A stretch of 64,000 nucleotides of DNA from Oxobacter pfennigii (GCF_001317355.1 NZ_LKET01000043.1:46368-110367), one strand, 5' to 3'. Counted from the stretch's first letter, positions 1 through 8,780 are shown. The notes: generated by a model from the sequence alone, not told the origin. Numbers and translations are program-made.

Positions 1-573
1 AAGGAAATAACCGAAAAAGAGATAATTGCATACACTAAAGAAATACAACCTAAGCCGGACTGGGAAGCAGGCGAGGAAAAGGAATTAAGACAGGGTGAAA
101 ACGGCGAGAAGGAAAAGACCATAAAAATCACCTATGAGGACGGAGTTGAAAAGAGCCGGGAAGTTATTGACGAGAAAATAATAAAACCGGCCGTAAGCCT
201 TTTGATAGCAGCAGGTACTCTGGATACTAAGGTTTTATCCAGAGGAGATACTATCAGATTTGAAAAGATGATGGTTATGAAGGCTACATCTTATACTGAT
301 GATATTGCTAACACCGGAAAAATAGGTGGTAACACTGCTACCGGTACAAAACCCAGAAGGATTTCCGGGGGAGGAAAATGGAGTACCGTCGCAGTGGACC
401 CCAAAGTAATTCCTTTAGGAACCGAGCTTTATATTGAAGGATATGGTTATGCCATCGCAGAAGATACAGGCGGAGCGGTAAAAGGAAATATTATAGACCT
501 GTTCTTCACGCAGAATACGGAAGAGTATCTTGCATGGAGTACCCATAAAACTAAGGTTTATATTCTTAAGTAG
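1..573 (+). CDS. G5 and 3D domain cell-wall protein (5' truncated by window)
   Basis: The reading frame is open from base 1, so the true start lies upstream. The visible 190 residues begin with the second half of a G5 domain (repeated charged strands ending near residue 65), followed by a 3D domain at the C-terminus. The 3D domain shows its conserved aspartates in VDPKVIPLGT, AEDTGG and NIIDLFF. This G5-3D order is typical of YabE/Rpf-like surface proteins thought to act as lytic transglycosylases in peptidoglycan turnover, often during spore outgrowth. In many Clostridia the gene lies just before rnmV and rsmA, as it does here. A strong terminator follows, so it is probably not cotranscribed with rnmV. 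The N-terminal signal and any DUF348 repeats are outside the window. Confidence 0.85.
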   Translation, partial: KEITEKEIIAYTKEIQPKPDWEAGEEKELRQGENGEKEKTIKITYEDGVEKSREVIDEKIIKPAVSLLIAAGTLDTKVLSRGDTIRFEKMMVMKATSYTDDIANTGKIGGNTATGTKPRRISGGGKWSTVAVDPKVIPLGTELYIEGYGYAIAEDTGGAVKGNIIDLFFTQNTEEYLAWSTHKTKVYILK

Positions 574-600
574 TAGTTATAAAATAATAATGGTATAATA

Positions 601-634
601 AATAGAGCAGGGATTAACCCTGCTCTATTTATTA
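601..634 (+). terminator. Rho-independent terminator after the 3D-domain gene
   Basis: A perfect 12-bp stem (AATAGAGCAGGG, 601-612, with 618-629) encloses a 5-nt loop and is followed by a short T-rich run. Confidence 0.8.
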
Positions 635-658
635 CATCAGTTAAGTGTGAGGATATTT

Positions 659-1213
659 ATGATAAAAGAAATCATTGTCGTAGAAGGCAGAGATGATTAT
701 ATAGCAGTAAAAAGGGCGGTAGATGCAGAAATAATTGTTACAGGCGGATGGTCCTTAAGAAAAAGTGTAAGGGAAAGTATCAAGACAGCCGGTGAGCGAA
801 GGGGAGTAATAATATTTACAGACCCCGACTATGCAGGAGAAATGATAAGAAAAAGAGTTCAAAGCCTGGTCAAAGGGTGCAAGCATGCCTTCCTCCCCGT
901 GGATTTAGCCACTAAAAACGGAGATATAGGTATTGAAAACGCTGAACCTCAGGATATACTGGATGCATTGAATAAGGCCAGGGCTGAGAGCACAGAGAAA
1001 AGACAGGAGTTTACGGTTAACGACCTAATTGAGAACGGCCTTTTAGGAACTTTGGAATCTGGACTAAAAAGAGATAAAATAGGGAGAATACTGGGTATTG
1101 GCCATGCAAACGGCAAGCAGTTTTTATCCAGGCTTAATAATTATGGTATAACAAGGGAAGAATTCATAGAGGCGATAAAACGAGTTAATAAACAGGGGTA
1201 TGAAAATGAATGA
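659..1213 (+). CDS. rnmV: Ribonuclease M5
   Basis: RNase M5 makes the final cuts that mature 5S rRNA in Gram-positive bacteria. The protein (184 residues) starts with a TOPRIM fold: IIVVEGRDD supplies the catalytic glutamate and FTDPDYAGE the DxD-type acidic pair. The C-terminal part has the GRILGIGHANGKQFLSRLN block typical of this family. I prefer the ATG at 659, which has GAGGA five bases upstream, over an in-frame GTG at 647. The 3' end overlaps rsmA by 14 bp, the usual rnmV-rsmA coupling, so both are probably translated from one mRNA. The length is normal for the family. Confidence 0.95.
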   Translation: MIKEIIVVEGRDDYIAVKRAVDAEIIVTGGWSLRKSVRESIKTAGERRGVIIFTDPDYAGEMIRKRVQSLVKGCKHAFLPVDLATKNGDIGIENAEPQDILDALNKARAESTEKRQEFTVNDLIENGLLGTLESGLKRDKIGRILGIGHANGKQFLSRLNNYGITREEFIEAIKRVNKQGYENE

Positions 1214-2063
1214 TTTGATAAAGAGCATAAGGACAAGGTCTATAATCGAAAAATACGGATTTAGGTTTAACAAAAGCTTGGGGCAGAATTTCCTTATAGA
1301 TGATTTAGTACTGAAGACTATAATTGAAGCGGCTGAAATAACAAAAGATGACAGCGTACTTGAAATAGGACCAGGTATCGGAACCCTGACATTAGAACTC
1401 TCGGGAAATGCGGGAAAAGTAATGGCAATCGAGGTGGATAAAAATCTGATACCTATTTTATCAGATGTCCTTAAAGACGCAGGTAACGTAAAACTGTATG
1501 AAGGGGATGCCTTAAAAGTAAATATAAAGGAAGCAGCAGGAGATTTCTTAAATTTTCCAATAACCATATGTGCCAATCTTCCCTATTACATAACAACACC
1601 CCTTATAACCAAGTTTTTTAAGGAAAGTATAGATGTTAAAAACATAGTTGTCATGGTTCAAAAAGAAGTTGCCGAAAGGATGGCAGCACAACCCGGAGGA
1701 AAGGACTATGGGGCATTATCCCTTTTAGTTCAATATTATTCAAAGCCCCGGATTGTTGCTAAGGTGCCGCCCCATTGTTTTATGCCAAGGCCCAAGGTGG
1801 ATTCGGTTGTTATAAAGCTTGAAATAAATAAACGGCCCCCTGTTGAAGTCGAAGACCTGGAACTTTTTTTTTCCATAATAAGGGATTCATTCAACCAAAG
1901 GAGAAAAACCCTTTCAAATTCTTTGAAATCTTTGAAGCTTTCAAAGGAGGAATTGAATACCGCCTTTGAAAAAAGCGGCATAGACCCAATAAGAAGGGGC
2001 GAAACATTGTCAATTGAGGAATTCGCCCGAGTTTCCAATGAAGTGTATAATTTAAGAAAATAA
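1200..2063 (+). CDS. rsmA: 16S rRNA (adenine1518/1519-N6)-dimethyltransferase
   Basis: RsmA (KsgA) dimethylates two adjacent adenines in the 3' hairpin of 16S rRNA late in small-subunit assembly, using S-adenosylmethionine. Diagnostic motifs are visible: LGQNFLIDD near residue 28, the SAM-binding VLEIGPGIGTLT, the acidic AIEVDKN, and the catalytic NLPYYITTP that replaces the NPPY of other N6-methyltransferases. The C-terminal helical domain contains PRPKVDSVV and FNQRRKTLSNSL. Its 287 residues are typical. The start overlaps the end of rnmV by 14 bp; an ATG six bases further in (1206) is also possible. Loss of this gene is classically linked to kasugamycin resistance. Confidence 0.97.
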   Translation: MKMNDLIKSIRTRSIIEKYGFRFNKSLGQNFLIDDLVLKTIIEAAEITKDDSVLEIGPGIGTLTLELSGNAGKVMAIEVDKNLIPILSDVLKDAGNVKLYEGDALKVNIKEAAGDFLNFPITICANLPYYITTPLITKFFKESIDVKNIVVMVQKEVAERMAAQPGGKDYGALSLLVQYYSKPRIVAKVPPHCFMPRPKVDSVVIKLEINKRPPVEVEDLELFFSIIRDSFNQRRKTLSNSLKSLKLSKEELNTAFEKSGIDPIRRGETLSIEEFARVSNEVYNLRK

Positions 2064-2141
2064 AGATAGTTTTTTTGTCACTTTACCCGTTTTCCTTCAT
2101 ATATTATATTGAATTAATATTTTTTTGAGGGAGGGTACGAA

Positions 2142-3602
2142 TTGGCTGCCAAAAAAAGCTACAATAGATTTTTTATAATCTTTCAGGAAGAGGACAAGGG
2201 ATACGGAATAGGGCCGGGCAGAATGCCTACCGGATATGTAAAAGTCGAGACTAAAAATGATAAAGGCAAGGTAACAGCTTATGTTCAGAATCTAAAGCCC
2301 TTTGAAAACGGTGAATGTTTGTACAAGTGCTATCTAATAAGTCACAAGGATGGGAAGGATAGCGTCGCCTATTTGGGTATAATGAACATAGATGAGTTCG
2401 GAAGAGGAGAATCCTCGTGGGAATCGGGAGCTGATAATGCTTTTGACACCAAGCTATCAATAGATAAATTCAATGCTGCTGCCATCATTGTCGACAGAGA
2501 GGACGCAGACTCGGTAGTAGCTCCTCTTGCAGGATATATGAGCAAGGAGAAATTTGAGTGGAGGAGTGCCATTCCTAATCCTAAAGCAAAGGCAGTACAG
2601 CCTGCGGTACAAACTGACGAAGATAAACCAGAGGATGAGTCCGTTGAAAGTATTATGTTCTCAAAATATGAAAAGGAAATCAGCGGCATTATAGAAGGCG
2701 AGGCAGAGGTCTTAAGTGAAAGCCTGGAAGTAAAAGAAGAAGAGGCCCCTGTAGAAAATGTAAGTGCCAATGAACCGGAAGAAAAAAGGGAATACGTTAA
2801 TATAATAGACCAGGCCGAAGAAAGTGCTGCAAATTATACAAGAGATAAACACAAACATAATAAAAAAGATGATAAGAAGAAAAAGAAGAATTTATATGGA
2901 CATATGCAGGATATGAATTTAAGCCCTTACAGCGCACTTATGGGTTATCCTAATTGCATGGGTCAGCAGCAGCTTCCGATGGGCATGAGTATGGGAATGC
3001 CGGCCTCTATGCACATGGGATGCCCCTTTATGACAGGAAATCAAAATATGATGGGCATGGGCTTAATGGGTATGGATTATCAGAATTTCATGGGTTATCC
3101 TAACATGATGGGAATGGAAACAATGGATGATTTGGACAATGACGCAGAAGAAGGAAGGGACATGATTAAAGATGCTTTAGAAGATATTCTGGAGGATTAT
3201 GAAGAGATAAAAATGGATAAGGATTTTCCATCCTGCAGATTATGGAAAGTAGATATGGATAAATATCAGAGGGATGGACGCAAGATGTTTGTTTTCCCCT
3301 GTTATGACCTTATATTTTATCCATTCCTTAATAATGCCAATATAAATATTCAAAACAGCATGAAAAAATATGGACACTATCTCTTTGGAATTCAATACCA
3401 GGATAAAGGCGATCGTCAGGCCGGCAGAGCTTTAAGAAGATTGGTATTTGGCATACCCGGAACTAATAATCCCTTTGAACAGCCTTTCCCGGGTATGGGT
3501 GATTTTGTGTCATGGATACCTTCCTCAAAAGGCAGCAAGGATATGGGCTATTGGGTAATGATGTACGATCCGATTACAGGAATAATAGGTCAAAACGATT
3601 AG
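2142..3602 (+). CDS. Conserved clostridial protein with Met/Gly-rich linker (DUF7922-like N-terminus)
   Basis: The function is unknown. The protein (486 residues) starts at TTG 2142 behind a good GAGGGAGGG site. Three parts are visible. Residues 1-145 form a conserved domain beginning KSYNRFFIIFQEEDKGYG, which resembles the clostridial DUF7922 family. Residues 145-250 are an acidic then lysine-rich low-complexity linker. Residues 255-330 are a Met/Gly/Asn/Pro-rich tract with repeated YPNMMGM-like units. The C-terminal 150 residues are a second folded domain with conserved aromatic residues (CRLWKVDMDKY, YPFLNN). The Met-rich tract recalls spore-coat or exosporium proteins, but that is only a composition argument. 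There is no signal peptide or membrane segment. The gene is followed by a terminator shared with the convergent PTS-like gene. Confidence 0.75.
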   Translation: MAAKKSYNRFFIIFQEEDKGYGIGPGRMPTGYVKVETKNDKGKVTAYVQNLKPFENGECLYKCYLISHKDGKDSVAYLGIMNIDEFGRGESSWESGADNAFDTKLSIDKFNAAAIIVDREDADSVVAPLAGYMSKEKFEWRSAIPNPKAKAVQPAVQTDEDKPEDESVESIMFSKYEKEISGIIEGEAEVLSESLEVKEEEAPVENVSANEPEEKREYVNIIDQAEESAANYTRDKHKHNKKDDKKKKKNLYGHMQDMNLSPYSALMGYPNCMGQQQLPMGMSMGMPASMHMGCPFMTGNQNMMGMGLMGMDYQNFMGYPNMMGMETMDDLDNDAEEGRDMIKDALEDILEDYEEIKMDKDFPSCRLWKVDMDKYQRDGRKMFVFPCYDLIFYPFLNNANINIQNSMKKYGHYLFGIQYQDKGDRQAGRALRRLVFGIPGTNNPFEQPFPGMGDFVSWIPSSKGSKDMGYWVMMYDPITGIIGQND

Positions 3603-3625
3603 TTGAGGCCAAGCAAGATATTATA

Positions 3626-3661
3626 GAAAGGAAGACCCAAATTTTAAAGGGGCCTTCCTTT
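3626..3661. terminator. Bidirectional hairpin between convergent genes
   Basis: AAAGGAAG pairs with CTTCCTTT around a G/C core and AT-rich loop. It lies just after the + strand gene and overlaps the last codons of the converging minus-strand gene. Confidence 0.55.
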
Positions 3662-4939
3662 GTTATTGTTAATTAAGGTTAAACTATGAAGCTTATCAAT
3701 TATAATTTTAACTCTTGAGATCAAGGGGATGGATAGGGACGTCTTCTCACTTTTTGTTCCGCAGCTTATGATCAGCCATTCCTCATGAAGTTTGTAAAAG
3801 GGATAGTAAAGACATAAGCCTAAGGCTATGTTTAACAATTGGAGCAGGATTATAAATATGACATTCACTATTGTTAAGTTTCCTGAAAGTATAGCGGTGC
3901 CTGATATTGCATGTACTTCAATGGAAATGAGACCGGAAGATACCGAAGCTTCATTCATGAATGTACTTAAGATGGAATGAGCGATAAAAGGCAGAGCATA
4001 TACCGGGTTTAATATTATAGGTACTGCCAGCAAAACAGGGTAGGGTATATTGAAAATCCCCGGAATGATGCACAAAGTTCCTAGCTGTTTTAAATGCTTT
4101 GACGGTGACAATAAAAATAAAATTATCAAAGGCAAGAGGGTACTTGCTCCTCCTAAGTTGGAAAAAATACTGTATGAAGGTGTGCCTAATACTTCGCCGT
4201 TCATACCTATAATGTACATAAGAGATGTTTGTAGAGAACCTAAAATTGCTTTTGCAAAAGAAGAGCCTAAAAGTCCTTTGTAATTTATGAATGCCGGCGA
4301 CAAAAAGGCAGTAAGATAGTTAAGGAGTATATTATAGCCCCAGCCTATGAGCCACATAAAGGGGACTACAATCATGATGGGGAATATATTTTTAAAGCCG
4401 TAGGAAAGTGCGGGAGAGACTCCTTTTTTAATTGTAAAACCCATATTTTTAGACTTAATAAGTGCCAGCAGATTTATACATGCAGCGGAAATAATGAAGC
4501 CTGATAAAAGACTGCTGGGCCCTGTTATTTTGCTCAATTCTAAAAGCGTGAGTGCCGTATCATTATATCCGGGAATTAATATTGCAAGATAAGAAATAGC
4601 CGTTATCAATGCAGATAATAAGGGATCAAGATTTTTGTTTTTTGCAAGGCAGTAGGAAAGCATAAAGGATGCCGTAATGCCTGCCATTCCGTAAGTAAGG
4701 TAATAAGGTATCATTAATTGCTCCCTTATTCCGTAGGCTGCCGAGGTCCATAATTTTAAAAGGCCAGTGTTTGTCCACTCCGGAGGGTTGGCGGCGATAT
4801 AAAATATACTGCCTATAAGTGTCATGGGAAAGCACAGAGAAACCAAAATGTCCTTTACATTAGATACATATAAATTTTTTTCATGCTTGTCCAAGATTTC
4901 TATAAGCTTAGTTTTGAGTAAGGTTAATTTTTCTTTCAT
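3644..4939 (-). CDS. Orphan PTS EIIC-like membrane protein (lactose/cellobiose family)
   Basis: The 431-residue protein has about ten hydrophobic segments and the overall sequence layout of cellobiose/lactose-type phosphotransferase EIIC permeases (ChbC/CelB): an N-terminal amphipathic stretch, a first membrane helix, and a late IFNI..P..LAVPIILNP block. A GGAGG site lies upstream of the ATG. Two positions that matter in studied EIIC proteins look altered. The usual GIHG loop reads GMNG (Asn247), and the usual NEP motif reads PYP (residues 299-301). In the known ChbC structure the His and Glu at these places contact the sugar. No EIIA, EIIB or glycosidase gene is adjacent. It may therefore be a non-PTS carrier or a sensor built on the EIIC fold. 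Family assignment is fairly sure; substrate is unknown. Confidence 0.75.
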   Translation of the reverse strand: MKEKLTLLKTKLIEILDKHEKNLYVSNVKDILVSLCFPMTLIGSIFYIAANPPEWTNTGLLKLWTSAAYGIREQLMIPYYLTYGMAGITASFMLSYCLAKNKNLDPLLSALITAISYLAILIPGYNDTALTLLELSKITGPSSLLSGFIISAACINLLALIKSKNMGFTIKKGVSPALSYGFKNIFPIMIVVPFMWLIGWGYNILLNYLTAFLSPAFINYKGLLGSSFAKAILGSLQTSLMYIIGMNGEVLGTPSYSIFSNLGGASTLLPLIILFLLSPSKHLKQLGTLCIIPGIFNIPYPVLLAVPIILNPVYALPFIAHSILSTFMNEASVSSGLISIEVHAISGTAILSGNLTIVNVIFIILLQLLNIALGLCLYYPFYKLHEEWLIISCGTKSEKTSLSIPLISRVKIIIDKLHSLTLINNNKGRPL

Positions 4940-5100
4940 AACTCATCCTCCACATAATTTAAAAAATAGTTTTATTTTCTGTTAATCCATATATAAAATT
5001 ATTGACGGCATTTATAATTTTTAATCCTTCAAGCTCATTCAAATATATTAATATTCCTGTATAATAAGAATATATATTAACAGTAGCTAAATTAAAAAGG

Positions 5101-5691
5101 ATGGTGCTGCTGTTGGTAGTTATAGATATGAGAAGTTCAAAACGCAGGGCTTTAATTGTAGTCTGCCTTATATTAATAATTGTCGTTATATTTTTAGCCA
5201 GAAAAAATATTGAAACATATAATGCAATAACCTTAAAGGATATAAATTATAAGGCGTACACAGGATTGAACGGAATGCTTTCCTATAAGCTTCCTGCGGA
5301 TTGGAGCGCTCAAGAACAAAATTTAAACAGTACTGAAATCGTATATCATATGGATTTTGAAACAAAGGATAAAAAGATACATGGCTATGTTGAGATATTA
5401 AACTTTAATAAACCCCTGATAAATTTTTTAAATGAAAGCAAGAAGAATTTACTGGAAATAATTTCCTTTAAACAGTATACCATAGAACCTATAAAAATTG
5501 ACGGGGCAGACGGATATATTTTAATGTATTCAAAAAGAAGTAATAATAAATACATAAAAGCATTTGAAGTTTTCAGACAGGATAAGGATAATATTTTCCA
5601 CAGATTTGCTTTTTATATGGACGAACAGGAGTGGGAAAATGAATTGCGGCCTGTGCTTTTGGAAATTGCGGCTTCAGCTGTTTTAAAATAG
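5101..5691 (+). CDS. Membrane-anchored protein of unknown function
   Basis: I do not recognise a named family. The protein has a basic N-terminus (RSSKRRA) followed by one hydrophobic helix (roughly residues 17-33) and a 155-residue outward domain rich in beta-type sequence. The domain layout, with KLPADWSAQEQ near residue 65 and EIAASAVL at the end, recalls PsbP-like surface domains found in Firmicutes, but that is weak. The start is uncertain: ATG 5101 has a poorly spaced site, while TTG 5113 and ATG 5128 are in frame and would give a tidier signal anchor. It sits 8 bp before the next gene and is probably cotranscribed with it. Confidence 0.6.
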   Translation: MVLLLVVIDMRSSKRRALIVVCLILIIVVIFLARKNIETYNAITLKDINYKAYTGLNGMLSYKLPADWSAQEQNLNSTEIVYHMDFETKDKKIHGYVEILNFNKPLINFLNESKKNLLEIISFKQYTIEPIKIDGADGYILMYSKRSNNKYIKAFEVFRQDKDNIFHRFAFYMDEQEWENELRPVLLEIAASAVLK

Positions 5692-5699
5692 GTGATTTT

Positions 5700-6284
5700 A
5701 TGAATAAACTAATGGGATTTTATGAACTAAAAGCACTTTCATTACCAACGGTTAAATGGAGTGAATTCACTCCGGAAACAAACTTAAATGACAGCATCCT
5801 CTGGACCATAAGGACGGCACTGTATAAAGGCAATGACTATAATCTCCCGAGACTTGTAGGAGTCACTGCCAAAGAGGCATATAATGAAGGTGTTAAAATA
5901 TACCAAAGGATAAAGGATAATGGCCTTTGTATATGCTACCCGTATTTTATAGCTGATGTGAGCGGCACCGTGAGGATAGAACAACAAAGGACCATAATCG
6001 AAGCTGTTATGGGAGATCTTTGGAACCTGGTAACTGACGGTAAAAGAGATATTACGGTAATTGTTGACAATAATGAGAGAGAAGTGTCGGGAGATGAGGC
6101 ATTTCTCGCTAAGGAAGAAGATGAAATATTAAATTACGCTAAATTATTGCGCGGGAAATATCGAAGAGATTTAGCCGAGGGAAGGGAAATTTATTTGGAG
6201 TGGAGCTATGCCTATGACTGCTCTGTAAATAAAGAGCCAAAAGGTCAAAGATATATAATTTTTTATGAAATGCGAATAGCGTAA
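5700..6284 (+). CDS. Conserved hypothetical cytoplasmic protein
   Basis: The function is unknown. The 194-residue protein is soluble, with no signal peptide or membrane segment. It contains an amphipathic helical core (RLVGVTAKEAYNEGVKIYQR) and ends in beta-strand-like sequence (GQRYIIFYEMRIA). A GGTGA ribosome site lies within the end of the upstream gene, and only 8 bp separate the two, so they likely form a two-gene operon ended by the hairpin at 6341-6385. I see no catalytic motif. Confidence 0.6.
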   Translation: MNKLMGFYELKALSLPTVKWSEFTPETNLNDSILWTIRTALYKGNDYNLPRLVGVTAKEAYNEGVKIYQRIKDNGLCICYPYFIADVSGTVRIEQQRTIIEAVMGDLWNLVTDGKRDITVIVDNNEREVSGDEAFLAKEEDEILNYAKLLRGKYRRDLAEGREIYLEWSYAYDCSVNKEPKGQRYIIFYEMRIA

Positions 6285-6340
6285 GCCTGAACTATAAAGA
6301 TATTGTTTTATCAGTCATTCCGGCTTATTTATAGCAAGTG

Positions 6341-6385
6341 TGAAAACGCCTCCTTCTTTAATCTTAATAGAAGGTGGTGTTTTAA
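6341..6385 (+). terminator. Imperfect hairpin terminator
   Basis: A 15-bp stem with one mismatch and one G-T pair (AAAACGCCTCCTTCT against AGAAGGTGGTGTTTT) closes a short AT loop and ends in TTTT. It follows the two-gene unit 5101-6284. Confidence 0.6.
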
Positions 6386-6661
6386 ATTTATGCCTGTTTT
6401 TTATGTGTCCGGCGGAGACGCCTCTGTTTATAAATATCATAGTTGAATTAACTCGATGAGCTAGGTTTAATATGACGGAAGGAACATTTGCGGTGTCTAC
6501 GAGGCTGTTAACAAATGTTGGAAGGTATCTGGTTGCAAAGAAGAGTAAAGCCAGCCAGGGATGGCGAGCGCAGCCGTTAAAAGCAGGATGGTTTTCGGAC
6601 GGAAAGCTCTTAGCAATCAGCTGCCAGATATGCAACCTTTTTATGTGCTATTATGTCTATA
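6386..6661. other. Non-coding stretch left of a decayed IS
   Basis: Overlapping open frames exist on both strands here, but none has a family signature or a convincing ribosome site. The stretch ends in ATTATGTCTATA (6650-6661), one copy of a 12-bp direct repeat that flanks the IS remnant. Confidence 0.5.
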
Positions 6662-7847
6662 TAGATAATTGCGAAACTAATTGATTTTATTGAACAGAGA
6701 ATACCTGATAAAGAAAAAGAAGAGTTTTAAAAATCTAACAAGGTGCATTTTCTCAAATACACATTTGAAACTTTAAATCATGAAATAAGTCATGATAAAT
6801 CTGAATGATATCGAAAGCGGCATAACCTATGAATACCCTAGGGTTAATGAGAGGATGTTTGGCGAAGAAATCCTTAAGAACGGGTATGAGAGCCTTTGAA
6901 TCTGCAAGTATTTATCTTTATCAGGAGAATCGGATTTTTTCTCGACTATGATATCGACATGAGATTCAAGAAACTTCTTATTGTAGAAAGAAATATCCCT
7001 TACAATGCCAAGACCGTTGGTTATAATACCAAATTTAAAGGAATAGCAGAAATGCCCATTGATATACATCTGCTGAATGGCTGGATTGGAAGCAGAATGG
7101 GAGGGCATAGAGGCGTAGGTAGCTTTATAAGGGTCATAGGAATCGTCAATCTCATTAGCTTTTTTAAAGGATTTCAGCTGTTTTTTTAAAAGGATTTCAG
7201 TTGTTTGATAATACGGTTTATGTATTTAGGGTTATTCTCGGTAACAAAACCTTCAATACCAGAGGTATCAAATATGGTCATTTCAGCAAGTTTGGGATCA
7301 ACCTGTTGGCATATCGGTTCGGTAATATCCACTAAGGATTCGAACATGAATTGTAAGTCCAAAAGGAAATCCTGCTTGAAGCGGGTGAACTTAGAAGCAT
7401 TAGGAACTTTGGTAAACCCGCAGAAATCTCTTAATTCTTTAGAGTATTGAAGAAAAATGATTAACAGGGAATTTGTAGGTATGGAAAAAATACGTTGCAA
7501 AATCAGTGCCCAAAGCATGGCGTAAAGCTGAAATTTCCGTGGCCTACCAGTAGAAGCGTAAAAGTGGTTTTTGAAAGAAGCAGGAACCAACTCGTCAAGG
7601 TTGATGTTATTTTCAAGCAGGGAAAGGAACTGATATTTATCATTTTCAAATTTTTCTTTGCAATCAGAAAAAATATCTGCCAAAGAAAGCTGTTTATATG
7701 GTAACATATGTGTATAACTCCTTTCTGAGGTAGTGGTGAATTTGTTTTTCGACAATTCAATTTTACCATAAATCAGTGAGGAGTTGTTTTATTTTGTAAC
7801 GAAAAAGTCATGCAATTATGCAGGTTCCAGCGTTTCGCAAACGCCTA
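6662..7847 (-). mobile_element. Decayed IS1182-like insertion sequence with ends and flanking repeat
   Basis: The inferred ends are inverted copies: reading inward, TAGATAATTGCGAAAC on the left and TAGGCGTTTGCGAAAC on the right, 12 of 16 identical with TTGCGAAAC at the same offset. The 12-bp sequence ATTATGTCTATA directly repeats on both sides (6650-6661 and 7848-7859), as a target duplication would. The body is 1,186 bp, shorter than the 1.6-1.9 kb usual for this group, and holds a transposase broken by frameshifts. The element lies just upstream of the ECF sigma factor gene and so probably separates it from its original upstream region. Family name is by transposase resemblance only. Confidence 0.65.
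6753..7707 (-). pseudogene. Broken DDE transposase (IS1182/DUF772 type)
   Basis: Translation from ATG 7707 (good AAAGGAG site) gives MLPYKQLSLADIF, a DUF772-type N-terminal domain and the first catalytic-type aspartate in MTIFDTSGIEG. The frame is lost at about 7190, where a 23-bp unit is tandemly duplicated (starts 7175 and 7198). It resumes as KANEIDDSYDPY and MPSHSASNP, shifts again near 6890, and resumes as SKALIPVLKDFFAKHPL and PRVFIGYAAFDIIQIYH before a stop at 6753. The C-terminal third with the last acidic residue is missing. It cannot encode an active enzyme. Confidence 0.8.
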
Positions 7848-7879
7848 ATTATGTCTATAGTGTGAAAGGAGGGGATGAT

Positions 7880-8437
7880 ATGCCTGTAACCTACCTCAGG
7901 GACAGGGACATTGTAGAAGGTATAATTAATGGAGAAAATGCTGCCTTTGAAAGCCTTGTTGAAGTCTATGGAGACAGAACCCTAAGAGTATGTTATCTCA
8001 TATTGAGGGATCTCCAGGCAGCAGAGGACGCAGTACAGGAGACCTTCATACAGGTATACAGAAATATCAGTAAATTTCATGGCAATTCATCCCTCTATAC
8101 CTGGATATATAAAATAGCAGTAAATAAATGCCGCGACTTTTTAAGAAAGGATATGCAGTACCCATCTATAGACGGAACTGACATAAAATGTGAAGTTGAT
8201 ATTGAAAATGAAGTAATAGAAAAGCTGGACAGAGAAAAAATAAAGAGCTTGGTTTTTTCAATGCCCGCCATATATAGAGAAGTCATAACACTTTTTTATT
8301 TTGAGGATATGCCTATAAAGGATATTTGTTCCATACTCGATGAAGGCGAGGGAACCGTAAAAAGCAAGCTTCATAGAGCGAGAAATTTATTAAAGAAAAC
8401 CCTTGCAGAGGAGGGAATCCAATATGGAAAAGGATAA
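7880..8437 (+). CDS. ECF-type RNA polymerase sigma factor
   Basis: This 185-residue protein has sigma region 2 (about residues 20-90, with DLQAAEDAVQETFIQVYRN and FHGNSSLYTWIYKIAVNKC for core binding and -10 recognition) and region 4 (about 125-180, with MPAIYREVITLFYFEDM and the helix-turn-helix GEGTVKSKLHRARN). It lacks regions 1 and 3, as ECF sigmas do. I chose ATG 7880 because AAAGGAGGGGATGAT lies just upstream; a longer in-frame extension into the IS flank is unlikely to be real. It overlaps the anti-sigma gene by 14 bp. The TPR protein further down is a likely target or sensor partner. ECF factors usually control their own operon, but I did not find a clear repeated promoter here. Confidence 0.9.
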   Translation: MPVTYLRDRDIVEGIINGENAAFESLVEVYGDRTLRVCYLILRDLQAAEDAVQETFIQVYRNISKFHGNSSLYTWIYKIAVNKCRDFLRKDMQYPSIDGTDIKCEVDIENEVIEKLDREKIKSLVFSMPAIYREVITLFYFEDMPIKDICSILDEGEGTVKSKLHRARNLLKKTLAEEGIQYGKG

Positions 8438-8780
8438 GCTGGATCTGAAAATAAGAGAAAGCCTGATGGACGAAGCCGGTTCATTAAAGATGTCTTATGA
8501 ATTGAAAAAAAGGATAATGGATGAAACAGTAAAAAAGAAAAGTATATATAAAAAATTCAGAGAATTGATGAATACAACTGTTGAAATTCCCATTCCCCCT
8601 GTTATGGCAGCTTTTCTTATAATATTTTTTATGACATTTTGGTCATTTACCGCAACCGACCGGATGAAAATGGATAAAACCATAAAAGGGTACACCAGCA
8701 TAAAGGTTATAAACATGGGAGGGATTGAAGTGTACCAGGATATTGGCGGAGGTGAATCCTATGAAAAAGATAAGGATTAG
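8424..8780 (+). CDS. Probable membrane anti-sigma factor
   Basis: The 118-residue protein starts at ATG 8424 behind GAGGAGGG inside the end of the sigma gene and overlaps it by 14 bp. It has a short charged cytoplasmic part with helices at residues 1-45, one membrane helix (IPPVMAAFLIIFFMTFWSF, about 50-68) and a small outer tail. No zinc HxxxCxxC motif is present, so it is not a ZAS-type anti-sigma. The assignment rests on size, topology and position directly after an ECF sigma gene. It overlaps the next gene by 20 bp. Confidence 0.65.
   Translation: MEKDKLDLKIRESLMDEAGSLKMSYELKKRIMDETVKKKSIYKKFRELMNTTVEIPIPPVMAAFLIIFFMTFWSFTATDRMKMDKTIKGYTSIKVINMGGIEVYQDIGGGESYEKDKD

Noticed and set aside
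6315..6684. Overlapping open frames on both strands of about 70-106 codons
   Set aside because: No ribosome site of quality, no family pattern, and the minus frame runs through the terminator hairpin at 6341-6385.
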